NCBI GenBank assembly: GCA_041432705.1 | Contig: JAPWAE010000002.1 | Coordinates: forward strand, 124,001-188,000 | Direction of reading: 5' to 3' | DNA: 64,000 bases | Source: Pauljensenia sp018375675 | Lineage (GTDB): Bacteria > Actinomycetota > Actinomycetes > Actinomycetales > Actinomycetaceae | In this document: piece after piece, positions 16,475 to 24,896 of the stretch | Numbering within the stretch: position 1 is the stretch's first letter | Layout of the letters: each line of letters starts with the position of its first letter | Notes under the pieces: model-generated | Seen by the model: the letters and a program-made list of their open reading frames with translations, nothing else | Databases searched by the model: none | What the model was told of the DNA's origin: nothing | Program-made: the position numbers and the translations under genes

Positions 16475-16536
16475 CACGAGGCCGGGGACCCCTCACCCGA
16501 GGACCGCGGACCCGGGAGGCGGCCACGGCCTCGTCG
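16475..16536. repeat. Inverted pair of interspersed 14-mer variants between convergent genes
   Basis: CACGAGGCCGGGGA (16475-16488, 12 of 14) faces GCCACGGCCTCGTC (16523-16536, 13 of 14), with a GC-rich loop. It lies between mutY and the MacB-like gene and could act as a bidirectional terminator, though there is no T-run. Confidence 0.5.
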
Positions 16537-16541
16537 ATGAA

Positions 16542-17873
16542 TCAGTAGCGGATCGCGTCGATCGGCTTGATGCGCACGGCCGCGAGCGCCGGGATGATGC
16601 CACACAGGGCGCCGATGCTCGTGGAGATGGCGACGCCAGCAATGGCGGCGCCGGCGGGGAAGGCCGGGGTGTCGCTCAGGGTGATACTGAGCGCCTCCAA
16701 GGGCAGGAATCGGACGACGACGACCGCGATACCCACGCCGATGACGCCGGCAACGAAGGTCGCGACGACCGACTCCATGAAAACGGCGAAGAAGACGCGC
16801 TTGGCGGAGGCACCGACGGCTCGGCGGATGCCGATCTCGCGCACGCGCTGGCGCACGGTCACGATGGCGACGTTCAGCAGGCCCAGGGCACCCAGGAACA
16901 CGATGATGCCACCGATGACCATGATGACGTTGGAGATGGTACCCAGCTGCTCCTCGCCAATGTCCTCGTGCTCGCCACCGGAGACGGAGACCTTCCAGCC
17001 CTCGCCGAGGATCGAGGCCAGGGCGCGTGGCAGGGTCTCGCGGGCCTGGTCGGCGTTTTCGGTGCCCACCCAGGCGATCATGGCCTGGGAGGTCATCTGC
17101 GGGAAGGAGACGCGCGCCGCGTCGTAATGCGCGAACACGGTGGGCATGTCGTAGGAGCTCTTGGACTTAGTAACACCCACGACGCGCATCGCCACACCGT
17201 CGCTCGTGTGCAGGACAATCGGCACCTGGTCGATGGGGGCACGCCCCAGCTGGTCCCAGAGGGACTGCGAGATGACGACGGGAATCAGGCGCTGGTCGGC
17301 ATCACTGCTCTCGACCCAGCGCCCGGCTAGCATGCGGGTGCGATAGATGACCGCGTAGGAGGGGTCCACGCCCTGGAACGCGACGCCGTCGATCATGTCG
17401 CCGATCTTCGTCAGGGGGTAGCCGCGGAATTGTCCACTGGCCCTGGCCTGGCGGGTTTCGACGATCTCACCACCCCCGCTGGAAAAGCGCGACCAGTAGT
17501 GAATGTCCGTGCGCTCGGCCAGGGTCCCCATGGCCTCGCCGATGGTGTCCTTTTCGTCGGGTCGCTTCGCCGTCTGCGCGCCGGTGGCCGAGGCGGGATC
17601 GGACGCGTCCTGATAGGGGCCGCCGGCCGCCGGTCCTTCCGACGCGTTCGAGGAGCTTTCGGGTGTCAGGCGCAGGGTGACGGATCGGCCCTCGTAGAGT
17701 TCCGCCAATTCGCGCGAGGACTGCAGGAGCAGGTCGCCGAGCGCGATGACGATCGTCATGGCGGCCACAGCCGCGACCACGCCCACGAGGGAGAGGACGA
17801 CGCGCGCCTTCTGCACCTTGACCTCGCCCCAGGCCTCGATGAGCGCGCCCAGGATCTGACTGAGAGTGTTCAT
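16542..17873 (-). CDS. MacB-like ABC transporter permease
   Basis: 443 residues with the MacB/FtsX layout: one N-terminal membrane helix (about 25-50), a large extracytoplasmic MacB_PCD-type domain (about 55-310) and three C-terminal helices with the conserved VRQRVREIGIRRAVGAS loop before the third helix. The ATG overlaps the ATPase stop by 4 nt. Together with the ATPase and the membrane-fusion protein it forms a Gram-positive tripartite-like exporter; with no outer membrane, it would export or sense at the cytoplasmic membrane. The substrate is unknown (antimicrobial peptide or lipid is family-based inference). Confidence 0.88.
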   Translation of the reverse strand: MNTLSQILGALIEAWGEVKVQKARVVLSLVGVVAAVAAMTIVIALGDLLLQSSRELAELYEGRSVTLRLTPESSSNASEGPAAGGPYQDASDPASATGAQTAKRPDEKDTIGEAMGTLAERTDIHYWSRFSSGGGEIVETRQARASGQFRGYPLTKIGDMIDGVAFQGVDPSYAVIYRTRMLAGRWVESSDADQRLIPVVISQSLWDQLGRAPIDQVPIVLHTSDGVAMRVVGVTKSKSSYDMPTVFAHYDAARVSFPQMTSQAMIAWVGTENADQARETLPRALASILGEGWKVSVSGGEHEDIGEEQLGTISNVIMVIGGIIVFLGALGLLNVAIVTVRQRVREIGIRRAVGASAKRVFFAVFMESVVATFVAGVIGVGIAVVVVRFLPLEALSITLSDTPAFPAGAAIAGVAISTSIGALCGIIPALAAVRIKPIDAIRY

Positions 17874-18631
17874 TGCTCACCCTCCTCCTCGGCCGCTGCG
17901 TCGTCGCTGGCATGCCCGGCCTCCGCGCGGTGCGCAAGAGCGGAAGGATCCTCGACCTCGTGCAGCGTGCCATCGTAGAGCTCATAGGCGCGCTGCGCAC
18001 GCGCGGCCACCGCCATGTCGTGCGTAATGACGATGAGCGCGGCGTTGGACTCGCGTGCGACCTCCTCGAGGAGGGCCATGACGACGCGGCCCGTGTCCGG
18101 GTCGAGCGCGCCCGTCGGCTCGTCGGCGAGGATGACGCGCGGGCGGCGCACGAGGGCGCGCGCGATCGCGATTCGCTGCTGCTCGCCGCCGCTCATCTCG
18201 CCCGGGTAGGAGTCCGCGCGCTCGCCCAGGCCCACGCGTTCCAGCATGTCGACGGCGATCGAGCGCCTGCGCAGCAGCTGGGGGCCGGGGGCGTACAGGA
18301 GGGGAACCTCGACGTTTTCGGCGGCCGTGCGCGCCGAAAAGATATTGAACTGCTGGAACACGAAGCCGAAATCTTCTCCGCGCATGCGCGCGCGGCGGCC
18401 CTCCCCCAGGCGTGTGGTGTCCACGCCATCCAGCTCGTACGTGCCCGAAGTGGGGGTATCCAGCAGGCCGATGATATTGAGCATCGTGGACTTACCCGTG
18501 CCCGAGCGGCCCACGATGGAGACGTGCTCACCCTCCGCGACATCCAGGTTGACGCCGCGCAGAATGTGCAAATCCTCCCCATCAGGCAGGGTCACCGTGC
18601 GGGTGACATCCCGCAGGCACACGAGACTCAT
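17870..18631 (-). CDS. MacB/LolD-type ABC transporter ATPase
   Basis: 253 residues. Intact Walker A (VGRSGTGKST), signature (MSGGEQQRIAIARAL), Walker B (VILADEPTGALD) and H-loop (VITHDMAVAA). The FQQFNIFSARTAAENVEVPL Q-loop region is typical of the LolD/MacB subfamily. It overlaps both neighbours by 4 nt, so the three genes are one translationally coupled operon. The C-terminal acidic tail (DDAAAEEEGEQ) is not conserved in the family. Confidence 0.93.
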   Translation of the reverse strand: MSLVCLRDVTRTVTLPDGEDLHILRGVNLDVAEGEHVSIVGRSGTGKSTMLNIIGLLDTPTSGTYELDGVDTTRLGEGRRARMRGEDFGFVFQQFNIFSARTAAENVEVPLLYAPGPQLLRRRSIAVDMLERVGLGERADSYPGEMSGGEQQRIAIARALVRRPRVILADEPTGALDPDTGRVVMALLEEVARESNAALIVITHDMAVAARAQRAYELYDGTLHEVEDPSALAHRAEAGHASDDAAAEEEGEQ

Positions 18632-19704
18632 TGTGTGCCCGCCGAGTCGCCCGAGCCAACGCCCATGCCGGAGTCCATGCCACCGTAGGGGCCGGTCTGG
18701 CCGTCCTGGTTGTCCTTGTTCGAGGTCGGGGTGAACTCGAGGATCTCCTCGCCCTCCGTCAGCCCCTCCTTGACCTCGACCATCTTGCCGTCCGTGATAC
18801 CCAGGGTGACGGCTCGCTTCTCAGGCTTCGTCGGGTCGGAGGTCGGCAGGTAGACGGAGCCGGACTGGTAGCGGCCCTCGACGGCGGAGATCGGCACCGC
18901 GAGGACACCCGTCGCCGATCCCGCCGTCATCTCGAGGGTGACCTGCAGGCCGGCGAACACCGTCTGGTCGGAGGGGATCGCGCAGCGGGCCTTCAGGTCC
19001 GTCGAGGACGAGGCGCCGTTACCGGACCCAGTGTTCGACTTCGGGTCCTGGGCCTTGCCGGTCGGGCTCACCAGCTTCACTCCCGTGCACTCGAAGGGCG
19101 CGGGGCCGTTCTTAATTGTGACGGTCGCCGTCGAAGGAGCATCCTGGAGGCGGTACATCTGGTCTGCGCTGAGGGCGGCCACCGCGGAGAAGGTCGCTGG
19201 CGCGACGGTCGCGACCGTGTCGCCGATCGCGAACTGCTGGCCGACGAGCACCCCCGTCGACACCGTGCCATCACCGGGGGACACGACGGTCTCGTACTTG
19301 TAGGTCGGCTCGGAGGTCTCGACGCTCACGTTGCCTTCTTCGTCGGTGACCTGGCGGGTCTCACCGGGGAATTCCTTGCGGATCTGCACGATGGCGTCAC
19401 CCTTGGAGATCTTGTCGCCGTCGTTGACGAAGGTGCGCACGACGTTGCCGTCCAGGGTCGCGCGGGCCACCACCGGCTCATCCGCCTGGATCGTACCCGT
19501 GACACTCACGGTGTTCGTAATGTCAGCGCGGCCCACCTCGATCGTCATCTGCCCGAAGTTGCCACCCGGGTCCATGCCGTCACTGTCCTCGTCCTTCTGA
19601 ACGGCAGGGAAGAACGCGAACTTCACCAAGGCCACGGCGATGACTACCCAGGCGAGAACCTTGACAATGTCGAGCACCTGGGCGGTGCGGGTCTTGTGTG
19701 CCAC
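18628..19704 (-). CDS. MacA/HlyD-like membrane fusion protein
   Basis: 358 residues. A single N-terminal membrane segment (LDIVKVLAWVVIAVALVKFAF) anchors an extracytoplasmic protein with a lipoyl/barrel-sandwich segment (VVSPGDGTVSTGVLVGQQF, near 160-180) and a beta-barrel domain. It ends in a disordered Gly/Asp/Ser-rich tail. It is first in the operon with the ATPase and permease. The loop between about 220 and 255 (TGKAQDPKSNTGSGNGASSS) is low complexity. Confidence 0.87.
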   Translation of the reverse strand: MAHKTRTAQVLDIVKVLAWVVIAVALVKFAFFPAVQKDEDSDGMDPGGNFGQMTIEVGRADITNTVSVTGTIQADEPVVARATLDGNVVRTFVNDGDKISKGDAIVQIRKEFPGETRQVTDEEGNVSVETSEPTYKYETVVSPGDGTVSTGVLVGQQFAIGDTVATVAPATFSAVAALSADQMYRLQDAPSTATVTIKNGPAPFECTGVKLVSPTGKAQDPKSNTGSGNGASSSTDLKARCAIPSDQTVFAGLQVTLEMTAGSATGVLAVPISAVEGRYQSGSVYLPTSDPTKPEKRAVTLGITDGKMVEVKEGLTEGEEILEFTPTSNKDNQDGQTGPYGGMDSGMGVGSGDSAGTQ

Positions 19705-19867
19705 GTGCGTCTCCTTCGATGAACGGCGTTGCCCAATTGTAAGGTGCGCCTCATTGATGCAGCAACGCTATCCCCGTCCTTTCAGGGTTTTCTCAGGGTC
19801 CGTCCCGCCGGCTGGGCGACGCACGCCCTCGCCCCTAACATGGGTGATGAACCGACGAAAGGCAGCC

Positions 19868-20398
19868 ATGATCCGCCGTGCCACCCCCTCAGACGCCGAG
19901 GCACTCTCCGCCCTCTCGCGCACCTGCTTCACGCAGACCTTCGAGCACCTCTACGATCCCGCTGACCTCGAGGCCTTCCTCGACGAGGCCTACGCGCCCG
20001 ACATCCTGCGCGCAGAAATCGAGGACCCCAACCGGGCAACATGGCTCCTCTTCGAGGACGCGACTGACGAGGCCCCGATCGGCTACGCGACCGCATGCCC
20101 CGCGAACCTCCCCCACCCCGACGTCGCGCCCGGCGACGGGGAGATTCAGCGCCTCTACATCCTGCAGGGGCACCAGGGCGGTGGCCGCGGCACGCTCCTG
20201 CTCAACACGGCGCTTGAGTGGCTCGAGCGCGACGGGCCCCGCACCCTGTGGATCGGCGTGTGGAGCGAAAACTACGGGGCACAACGCCTCTACGCGCGCC
20301 ACGGCTTCGAGATCGTCGGTGAGTACTCCTTCATGGTGGGCGACCACGCCGACCGCGAACTGATCACCCGCCGACCGGCGCGACTCCCGGTCGAGTGA
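19868..20398 (+). CDS. GNAT-family N-acetyltransferase
   Basis: 176 residues from ATG 19868, which has GAAAGG seven nt upstream; an in-frame ATG at 19847 is less likely. The fold pattern is clear: IRRATPSDAEALSAL at the start, the acetyl-CoA motif A IQRLYILQGHQGGGRGTLLL in the middle, and GVWSENYGAQRLYARHGFEIVGEY as motif B. This last segment resembles RimI/PhnO-type enzymes. The substrate is unknown. It is transcribed alone, divergent from the export operon, and ends at a strong terminator. Confidence 0.85.
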   Translation: MIRRATPSDAEALSALSRTCFTQTFEHLYDPADLEAFLDEAYAPDILRAEIEDPNRATWLLFEDATDEAPIGYATACPANLPHPDVAPGDGEIQRLYILQGHQGGGRGTLLLNTALEWLERDGPRTLWIGVWSENYGAQRLYARHGFEIVGEYSFMVGDHADRELITRRPARLPVE

Positions 20399-20416
20399 CC
20401 CGCCACCACATAGACG

Positions 20417-20450
20417 AAAGGCCCCGAGGCAACGCGCCTCGGGGCCTTTT
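20417..20450. terminator. Bidirectional terminator between the GNAT gene and trxA
   Basis: AAAGGCCCCGAGGC, a short loop and its complement, ending in CCTTTT. Convergent genes lie on both sides. Confidence 0.85.
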
Positions 20451-20459
20451 ACGAGCTGA

Positions 20460-20837
20460 TCACTCGGCAGATTCTTCAGCCTCAATCTCGGCAATCTGCT
20501 TACGGACCTCATCCATGTCGAGGTTCTGCACCTGAGAAATCAGGTCCTCGAGCGCGGACAGCGGCAGAGCACCGGACTGACGGAACACGACGATGCCGTC
20601 GCGGAAGACCATCAGGGTCGGGATCGAGGTGATCTGAGCGGCCATCGCCATCTGCTGCTGATCATCCGTATCAACCTTGCCGAACACGATGTCCGGGTAC
20701 TTCTCGGAAGCCTCTTCGAAGATGGGACCGAACTGACGGCACGGGCCGCACCAGGTCGCCCAGAAATCCACCAGGACGATGCCGCCGGCGGACACGGTCT
20801 GCTCGAAGTTCTCCTGCGTGAGGGTAACGGTAGCCAT
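20460..20837 (-). CDS. trxA: Thioredoxin with C-terminal acidic extension
   Basis: Cytoplasmic dithiol reductant. 125 residues. The WCGPC active site is at Cys30/Cys33 and the cis-Pro loop is TSIPTLMVFRDG. The usual fold ends near residue 105; a further 20 residues (MDEVRKQIAEIEAEESAE) form an acidic helix not found in E. coli TrxA. AGGAG lies before the ATG. It is 96 nt downstream of the TetR gene on the same strand. Confidence 0.93.
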   Translation of the reverse strand: MATVTLTQENFEQTVSAGGIVLVDFWATWCGPCRQFGPIFEEASEKYPDIVFGKVDTDDQQQMAMAAQITSIPTLMVFRDGIVVFRQSGALPLSALEDLISQVQNLDMDEVRKQIAEIEAEESAE

Positions 20838-20933
20838 GTTTCTCCTGTTGTCGCCGGCGCTATCACCGGTCTGTTGGTCGGGGCAAAAGCCCCTTGAGTG
20901 AACTTATACGATTCAACGGGCGCGACGCGCCCT

Positions 20934-21572
20934 CTATTCCCCCGAAGCGAGAGAAGAAGCGGTGACCTGGCGCACATTCTCCTCCGAAGCGCCCAAGCCG
21001 CGCAAGATGAACGTCTCAACCAACAGCAGCGCAGACTCACGATGCGCCGGGTCCTGAGGCAGACGCTGCCCCTGCAGCGTCGCATGAATCAGGTGCACCG
21101 CGCCCAGCGTATTCTGCTCGACGATCAACCCACACTCCATGGCCTCGTCAAGGATCCCAATGAGGACCTCACCCACGAGACCCGCGTGATCATGCAGGTG
21201 CGAGGCGCCCTGACCCGACATCTGACGACGCAGGCCCGTACCAGCCTTGACGTGGTAGCGGCTAATCATCTGCAGGTGGGAGCGGATGTAGAGGCGCAGA
21301 CGCATGAGCGGATCAGCCTCAGACTCAAGACGCGCCATCAGCACCCGCGTGAACTCCTCGGTCACCTCGCGCATGTACGCAAGCAGGAGCACTTCCTTGT
21401 CCGCGAAATGGTTGTAGACGGCCGTGCGCCCAACGCCCGCACGTTCGGCGATCTGACTCATGGTGATCGACTCGAAGGACTGCTCGCCCATCAACGACCC
21501 CAGGGCCTCGAAAAGGCGCGTGCGAGTCAGCTCGCGGTGAGAGGCGAGGGACTCCCCAATAATCTTCGGCAT
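20934..21572 (-). CDS. TetR-family transcriptional regulator
   Basis: 212 residues. The N-terminal helix-turn-helix is plain: ITMSQIAERAGVGRTAVYNHFADKEVLL (about 35-63). The C-terminal ligand-binding half is helical and diverged, so the effector is unknown. Neighbouring genes on the same strand are trxA (downstream) and a NUDIX hydrolase (upstream). No obvious palindromic operator is visible in the 56 nt before it. Confidence 0.9.
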   Translation of the reverse strand: MPKIIGESLASHRELTRTRLFEALGSLMGEQSFESITMSQIAERAGVGRTAVYNHFADKEVLLLAYMREVTEEFTRVLMARLESEADPLMRLRLYIRSHLQMISRYHVKAGTGLRRQMSGQGASHLHDHAGLVGEVLIGILDEAMECGLIVEQNTLGAVHLIHATLQGQRLPQDPAHRESALLLVETFILRGLGASEENVRQVTASSLASGE

Positions 21573-21628
21573 ACGCTCATTCTGACACTCTGCCCCTATG
21601 TGTCGTCAAATGGGACAGTGCACGGACA

Positions 21629-22048
21629 TCAGCGAGTGCAGCGTGCGACCACGGCCTCGACGATCGGCAGGTCAGCGCCAATCCACGGAAGCGCACCAAG
21701 GTTCGCGAGGGGCACCCACCTGGCCTCGAGGTGCGACGCACCCGCGCGCGGCTCTTGCGAGTTCGGCGCGACCTCAGCGAGCCACACGCCCATCACGCGC
21801 CCGCCCAGAATCGGCCACCACTGCCCACCCTCGGGGCACACGCGCTCGCCGATCGTCAGGCGCGCGCCGAGCTCCTCGGCAATCTCGCGCGTGAGGGCGA
21901 CTGTTGGGTCCTCGCCGTCCTCGACCTTGCCACCGGGCAGCTCAAACTGACCGCGCAGCTCCTGCGGGTAGGCACGCGAGCAGGCGAGCAGCATCGTGGG
22001 CTCGCTCAGGGAATCGACAATCGCGGCCGCCACCACGGGACGAGGCAT
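21629..22048 (-). CDS. NUDIX hydrolase (MutT/CTP pyrophosphohydrolase-like)
   Basis: 139 residues from ATG 22048, with GGAG five nt upstream. A longer frame to 22171 has no ribosome site and lacks family similarity. The NUDIX box is complete: GKVEDGEDPTVALTREIAEELGA, preceded by FELPG. The start VVAAAIVDS and short length fit MutT-type enzymes that clean oxidised or non-canonical NTPs. The substrate is not predictable. Confidence 0.87.
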   Translation of the reverse strand: MPRPVVAAAIVDSLSEPTMLLACSRAYPQELRGQFELPGGKVEDGEDPTVALTREIAEELGARLTIGERVCPEGGQWWPILGGRVMGVWLAEVAPNSQEPRAGASHLEARWVPLANLGALPWIGADLPIVEAVVARCTR

Positions 22049-22288
22049 GGGAACTCCAATCGGTTGGGCGACCTCAGTGTATCGGGCCTGTCCGCTTGCC
22101 GGCGGTACGGCACCAGGGTGCCTAGCTGCCCCGATTGCGCCCCATCCGGACAGCCCACACATCTCCACCACCAGTCATCGCCACGCCCTCCTCCCAGCAC
22201 CCCGAAACCAAGCACAACCAACGCCGGTTGCGCGGCCATCCGGCGTGACGATATGATCGACGGGTCGATTCCTTCGGGACGATGAATT

Positions 22289-22362
22289 GCGGGCGTAGTT
22301 CATCGGTAGAATGGAAGCTTCCCAAGCTTCAGAGGCGGGTTCGATTCCCGTCGCCCGCTCCA
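22289..22362 (+). tRNA. tRNA-Gly(CCC)
   Basis: Acceptor stem GCGGGCG/CGCCCGC, T arm GGCGGGTTCGATTCCCGTC, anticodon stem GAAGC/GCTTC with loop TTCCCAA, so anticodon CCC (reads GGG). The terminal CCA is encoded. An intrinsic terminator begins 6 nt later. Confidence 0.96.
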
Positions 22363-22367
22363 TTTTG

Positions 22368-22397
22368 ACTCCGGATTTGATAAGTCCGGAGTTTTTT
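22368..22397 (+). terminator. Terminator of tRNA-Gly
   Basis: ACTCCGGA, a 9-nt loop, TCCGGAGT and a T6 run. Confidence 0.9.
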
Positions 22398-22542
22398 CGT
22401 TTACGGGTGTTTGACCAGTGTTGGTCGGCAGTGTCATGGGGTGTAAGCAATTTGTGTGGTAGCGGCGCAGGTGGCCAGGCCAGAGCGTACGCGCCCCTGA
22501 TCGAGCGCACCACCGGCTAGCAAGGACGCTCAGGAACGTATA

Positions 22543-22791
22543 GTGTCGGATCTGGAAGCGAAATTGAGGCGACTTGACGAAGCTGAAAGTGCTACCAGCG
22601 AGGCCCTGGGGAGGCTCACTGATCAACGCTATAGGTTGGTGTCAATAGCTACCCCGCGAATGTACTATTGCTTGAACTTGCATAAAGCATCTCGCTCGCT
22701 TCTGTCGACACTGAGAAAACGACATTCCCGACCAAATTTTTCTCCCAATTGGAGGTGTCACGATGGGTTCCCGGTTAGGTGTTTTGCTTAA
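22543..22791 (+). CDS. Small hypothetical protein or gene remnant
   Basis: 82 residues from GTG 22543, with AGGA seven nt upstream. Residues 1-30 (MSDLEAKLRRLDEAESATSE) look like a polar coiled-coil helix. The rest has no clear structure and the stop lies 29 nt inside the next gene. It could be the truncated start of a longer, WXG/LXG-like gene now lost, or may not be expressed. I do not recognise it. Confidence 0.3.
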   Translation: MSDLEAKLRRLDEAESATSEALGRLTDQRYRLVSIATPRMYYCLNLHKASRSLLSTLRKRHSRPNFSPNWRCHDGFPVRCFA

Positions 22792-23848
22792 GACTTACTC
22801 TGGTTGGGAGATCTACTACAACCACTCGGCGGCCCAAACGGTCGGACTGGACATTGCGATCGACGGTATGGAAGCCACCTACGAGCGTGTGCGTTGTATG
22901 TCTCCGATGGGTGTTGATGATCCGCATGCTTGGACGGGGGCAACGTGGATTGAGGGCACACTTCTGATCGACGAGACCAGGAAACTGGTGGTGTGGGCAG
23001 AGGAGAGTGAGGCACTCTACATGCCTCGACTTATCAACTACCTCGTTGAGCACACCTGGCCTGGGTGGACGGCCGCCTGGTCAGCCGAAGGAACCCGTGG
23101 AACTCTTCGAGCTGCGGGCGTCGATCCGGCCACCATCTTCACACACCGTTCTGATCGTTTGCCGTGTGATCGCGCGCCCAGTCTAGAGCCATGGGATGAG
23201 TGGCACGGAGTTGATCCCATCACCGTGCGCATGGCAGACGGCACCTTGGTCACCTGGCGCGCCTACGGCTTCCTGGATGATCTTACTGGATGCGGTCCTG
23301 AGAATTTCCTGGCTTTGGCTCGCGAGGTCGCCTCCCGACTACCGGATGAATCGGATGCGTGGGAGCAGACCACGGATGACTATGTTCCGACCACCGGGAT
23401 ATTCGTGGACTACCAAGCACGCTCGTTGCGTTGGTGGTCGCTCCAGGACAGGGACATGCACCTGGAGGATTTCGATGCGCTGTGGCCGGGATGGACACTA
23501 ACCAGCAGTTCGGACGACTACTCCTGGCACCAAGAACTCACCGGGCAGGTATTCCGTACCTGGGCTGACGATGTCAACGAATGTCGCTCCTGGATCGTGA
23601 GAGCTATTGAAGAAGGTACACGAGCCAACCCGCTAGCAAGCTTGGCTAACACCCTGTCAGGTAAGGGTCATGAGATCAGTCCGTACGTGTCCGCTCTGGT
23701 GTTCGTTCCCTCCAAACGTCACGCCGCGATGGAAACCTTCGACCGGCTCCTCAATGTCGTTCGAGACGCGCCGTTGAAGCCCGCGCGAATTATCGACCGA
23801 CACGGAACTATCACACCCCCGTTCGAGGAGGGAGAGGCCGGATTCTAG
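22763..23848 (+). CDS. Orphan protein made of two similar halves, next to tRNA-Gly
   Basis: 361 residues; no family recognised. GGAGG lies seven nt before the ATG, so expression is likely. It is rich in Trp, with two comparable halves: LVEHTWPGWTAAWSAEGTRG (near 92-111) matches the layout of FDALWPGWTLTSSSDDYSW (near 233-251), and both are preceded by a strand-like segment (LLIDETRKLVVW and IFVDYQARSLRW). An internal duplication of about 140-170 residues is likely. There is no signal peptide. GC content is lower than in the flanking genes, suggesting transfer. An immunity-type cytoplasmic protein is one guess, but nothing proves it. Confidence 0.75.
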   Translation: MGSRLGVLLKTYSGWEIYYNHSAAQTVGLDIAIDGMEATYERVRCMSPMGVDDPHAWTGATWIEGTLLIDETRKLVVWAEESEALYMPRLINYLVEHTWPGWTAAWSAEGTRGTLRAAGVDPATIFTHRSDRLPCDRAPSLEPWDEWHGVDPITVRMADGTLVTWRAYGFLDDLTGCGPENFLALAREVASRLPDESDAWEQTTDDYVPTTGIFVDYQARSLRWWSLQDRDMHLEDFDALWPGWTLTSSSDDYSWHQELTGQVFRTWADDVNECRSWIVRAIEEGTRANPLASLANTLSGKGHEISPYVSALVFVPSKRHAAMETFDRLLNVVRDAPLKPARIIDRHGTITPPFEEGEAGF

Positions 23849-23866
23849 GGGTGGTTGCAAGACGGG

Positions 23867-24124
23867 TTATGTCCTGAGCAGCAGTTCGAGGCGTTGCTTG
23901 GGTGCGTCCCAGTTGGGCGTTTTGCCGGGGCGCTCACCCCGATTGTCAGCGATGACGTCCAGGTTTGCGTCGCTCGAGGGCCAACGATCAGAGCCTTTGG
24001 GCATGTAATTGACGCAGTGACCGCACCCATAACAAGCAACGAGCCGACCACCCACGGTTACACCACTATGCGGGACGCTACTCGTGTAGTGCAAAACCCC
24101 CACCATTGCAGGCATGGAGGGCAA
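23867..24124 (-). pseudogene. Possible remnant of a small Cys-containing protein
   Basis: An 85-codon frame whose last 60 residues have ordinary, non-repetitive composition (RLVACYGCGHCVNYMPKG, then DANLDVIADN). It has a CxxC pair that could belong to a zinc or HNH-type protein. There is no ribosome site, and the first 25 residues overlap repeat DNA, so I read it as a fragment if it was ever a gene. Confidence 0.25.
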
Positions 24125-24160
24125 CGCAAGGACCTCACATGAGCCGGAGCGCCAGCATGC

Positions 24161-24361
24161 GCGACAAAGTTCGCCCGGCGCGGGGCTTCCAGCAGCTTAC
24201 CCGCGAAAAAGTTCGCCCAACGCGGCCCCTCCAGCGGCATTTCCGCGAAAAAGTTCGCCCAACGCGCCTGAAAACAGCGTTTTTCGGCCGTTTTGGGCAT
24301 GCGGGGCGAACTTTTTCGCGCTCACGCACACATCAGGGCGCGCGGGGCGAACTTTTTCGCG
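24161..24361. repeat. Five copies of a CGCGAAAAAGTTCGCCC word, three direct and two inverted
   Basis: Copies: 24161-24176 (one base different, GCGACAAAGTTCGCCC), 24202-24224 and 24243-24266 in plus orientation, then 24303-24320 and 24343-24361 in minus orientation (GGGGCGAACTTTTTCGCG). Plus copies 2 and 3 share the flank AACGCG. Spacing is about 40 nt in both groups (41, 41 and 40). Confidence 0.85.
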
Positions 24362-24530
24362 CACAGGACACAGCCACGCGCCGACTTTGAAACCAATGAC
24401 ACCACTGCAGGCACTGATGTAGGCCAGCATGAAACCGCCAACACCAATGCTCGCCCCTGAGCAGCAACCGTTGAAACCCACAACACCTCTGCAACCGAAA
24501 AGCGCACGAAAAACACCCATTTCTCGCCCG

Positions 24531-24622
24531 CAAAGGCGATGGCGGTTTCAGTTGAGGCTCGGCCTACGCGAGCAAAGGCGACGCCGGTTTCAAGCCAGCA
24601 CTCACACAAGGTCGGAAAGGCG
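24531..24622. repeat. 42-bp period repeat tract, three units
   Basis: AAAGGCG followed by a GGTTTCA/AGTTTCA word recurs at 24531, 24573 and 24615, exactly 42 nt apart. The sequence between is less conserved. 42 is a multiple of three, but no well-supported gene contains it. Confidence 0.6.
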
Positions 24623-24779
24623 TCACCAGTTTCACCACAGTGAAGCGATGCACTAGATACGGAACCAATGCACCAGATAGCGCACCAGTGCACTGGCAAC
24701 TAAGCAGTGCAATGCCTACCCAAGTAGTGCAATACCCCTGAGCAACAAGCTCGACCACAGAAGAGAGACTCCACACCGC

Positions 24780-24893
24780 AATTTCGCATGCAATTCCAAC
24801 TCAGCCCGACCCCACACCAACGCAGAATCCGCAGAATTCCAACGATCACACTTCAAACCATGAAACACATCCGAGGGAATTGCATGCGAAATT
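24780..24893. repeat. 114-bp element bounded by perfect 18-bp inverted repeats
   Basis: AATTTCGCATGCAATTCC (24780-24797) and its exact reverse complement (24876-24893) enclose 78 nt with no coding capacity. The arms contain the palindrome GCATGC. It has the form of a small non-autonomous element (MITE-like) or a very long hairpin. I do not see a clear target-site duplication. Confidence 0.6.
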
Positions 24894-24896
24894 GAT

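Noticed and set aside
24106..24390. 94-codon frame over the CGCGAAAAAGTTCGCCC repeats
   Set aside because: It only translates the repeats (REKVRPTR units), has no ribosome site and changes frame between copies.
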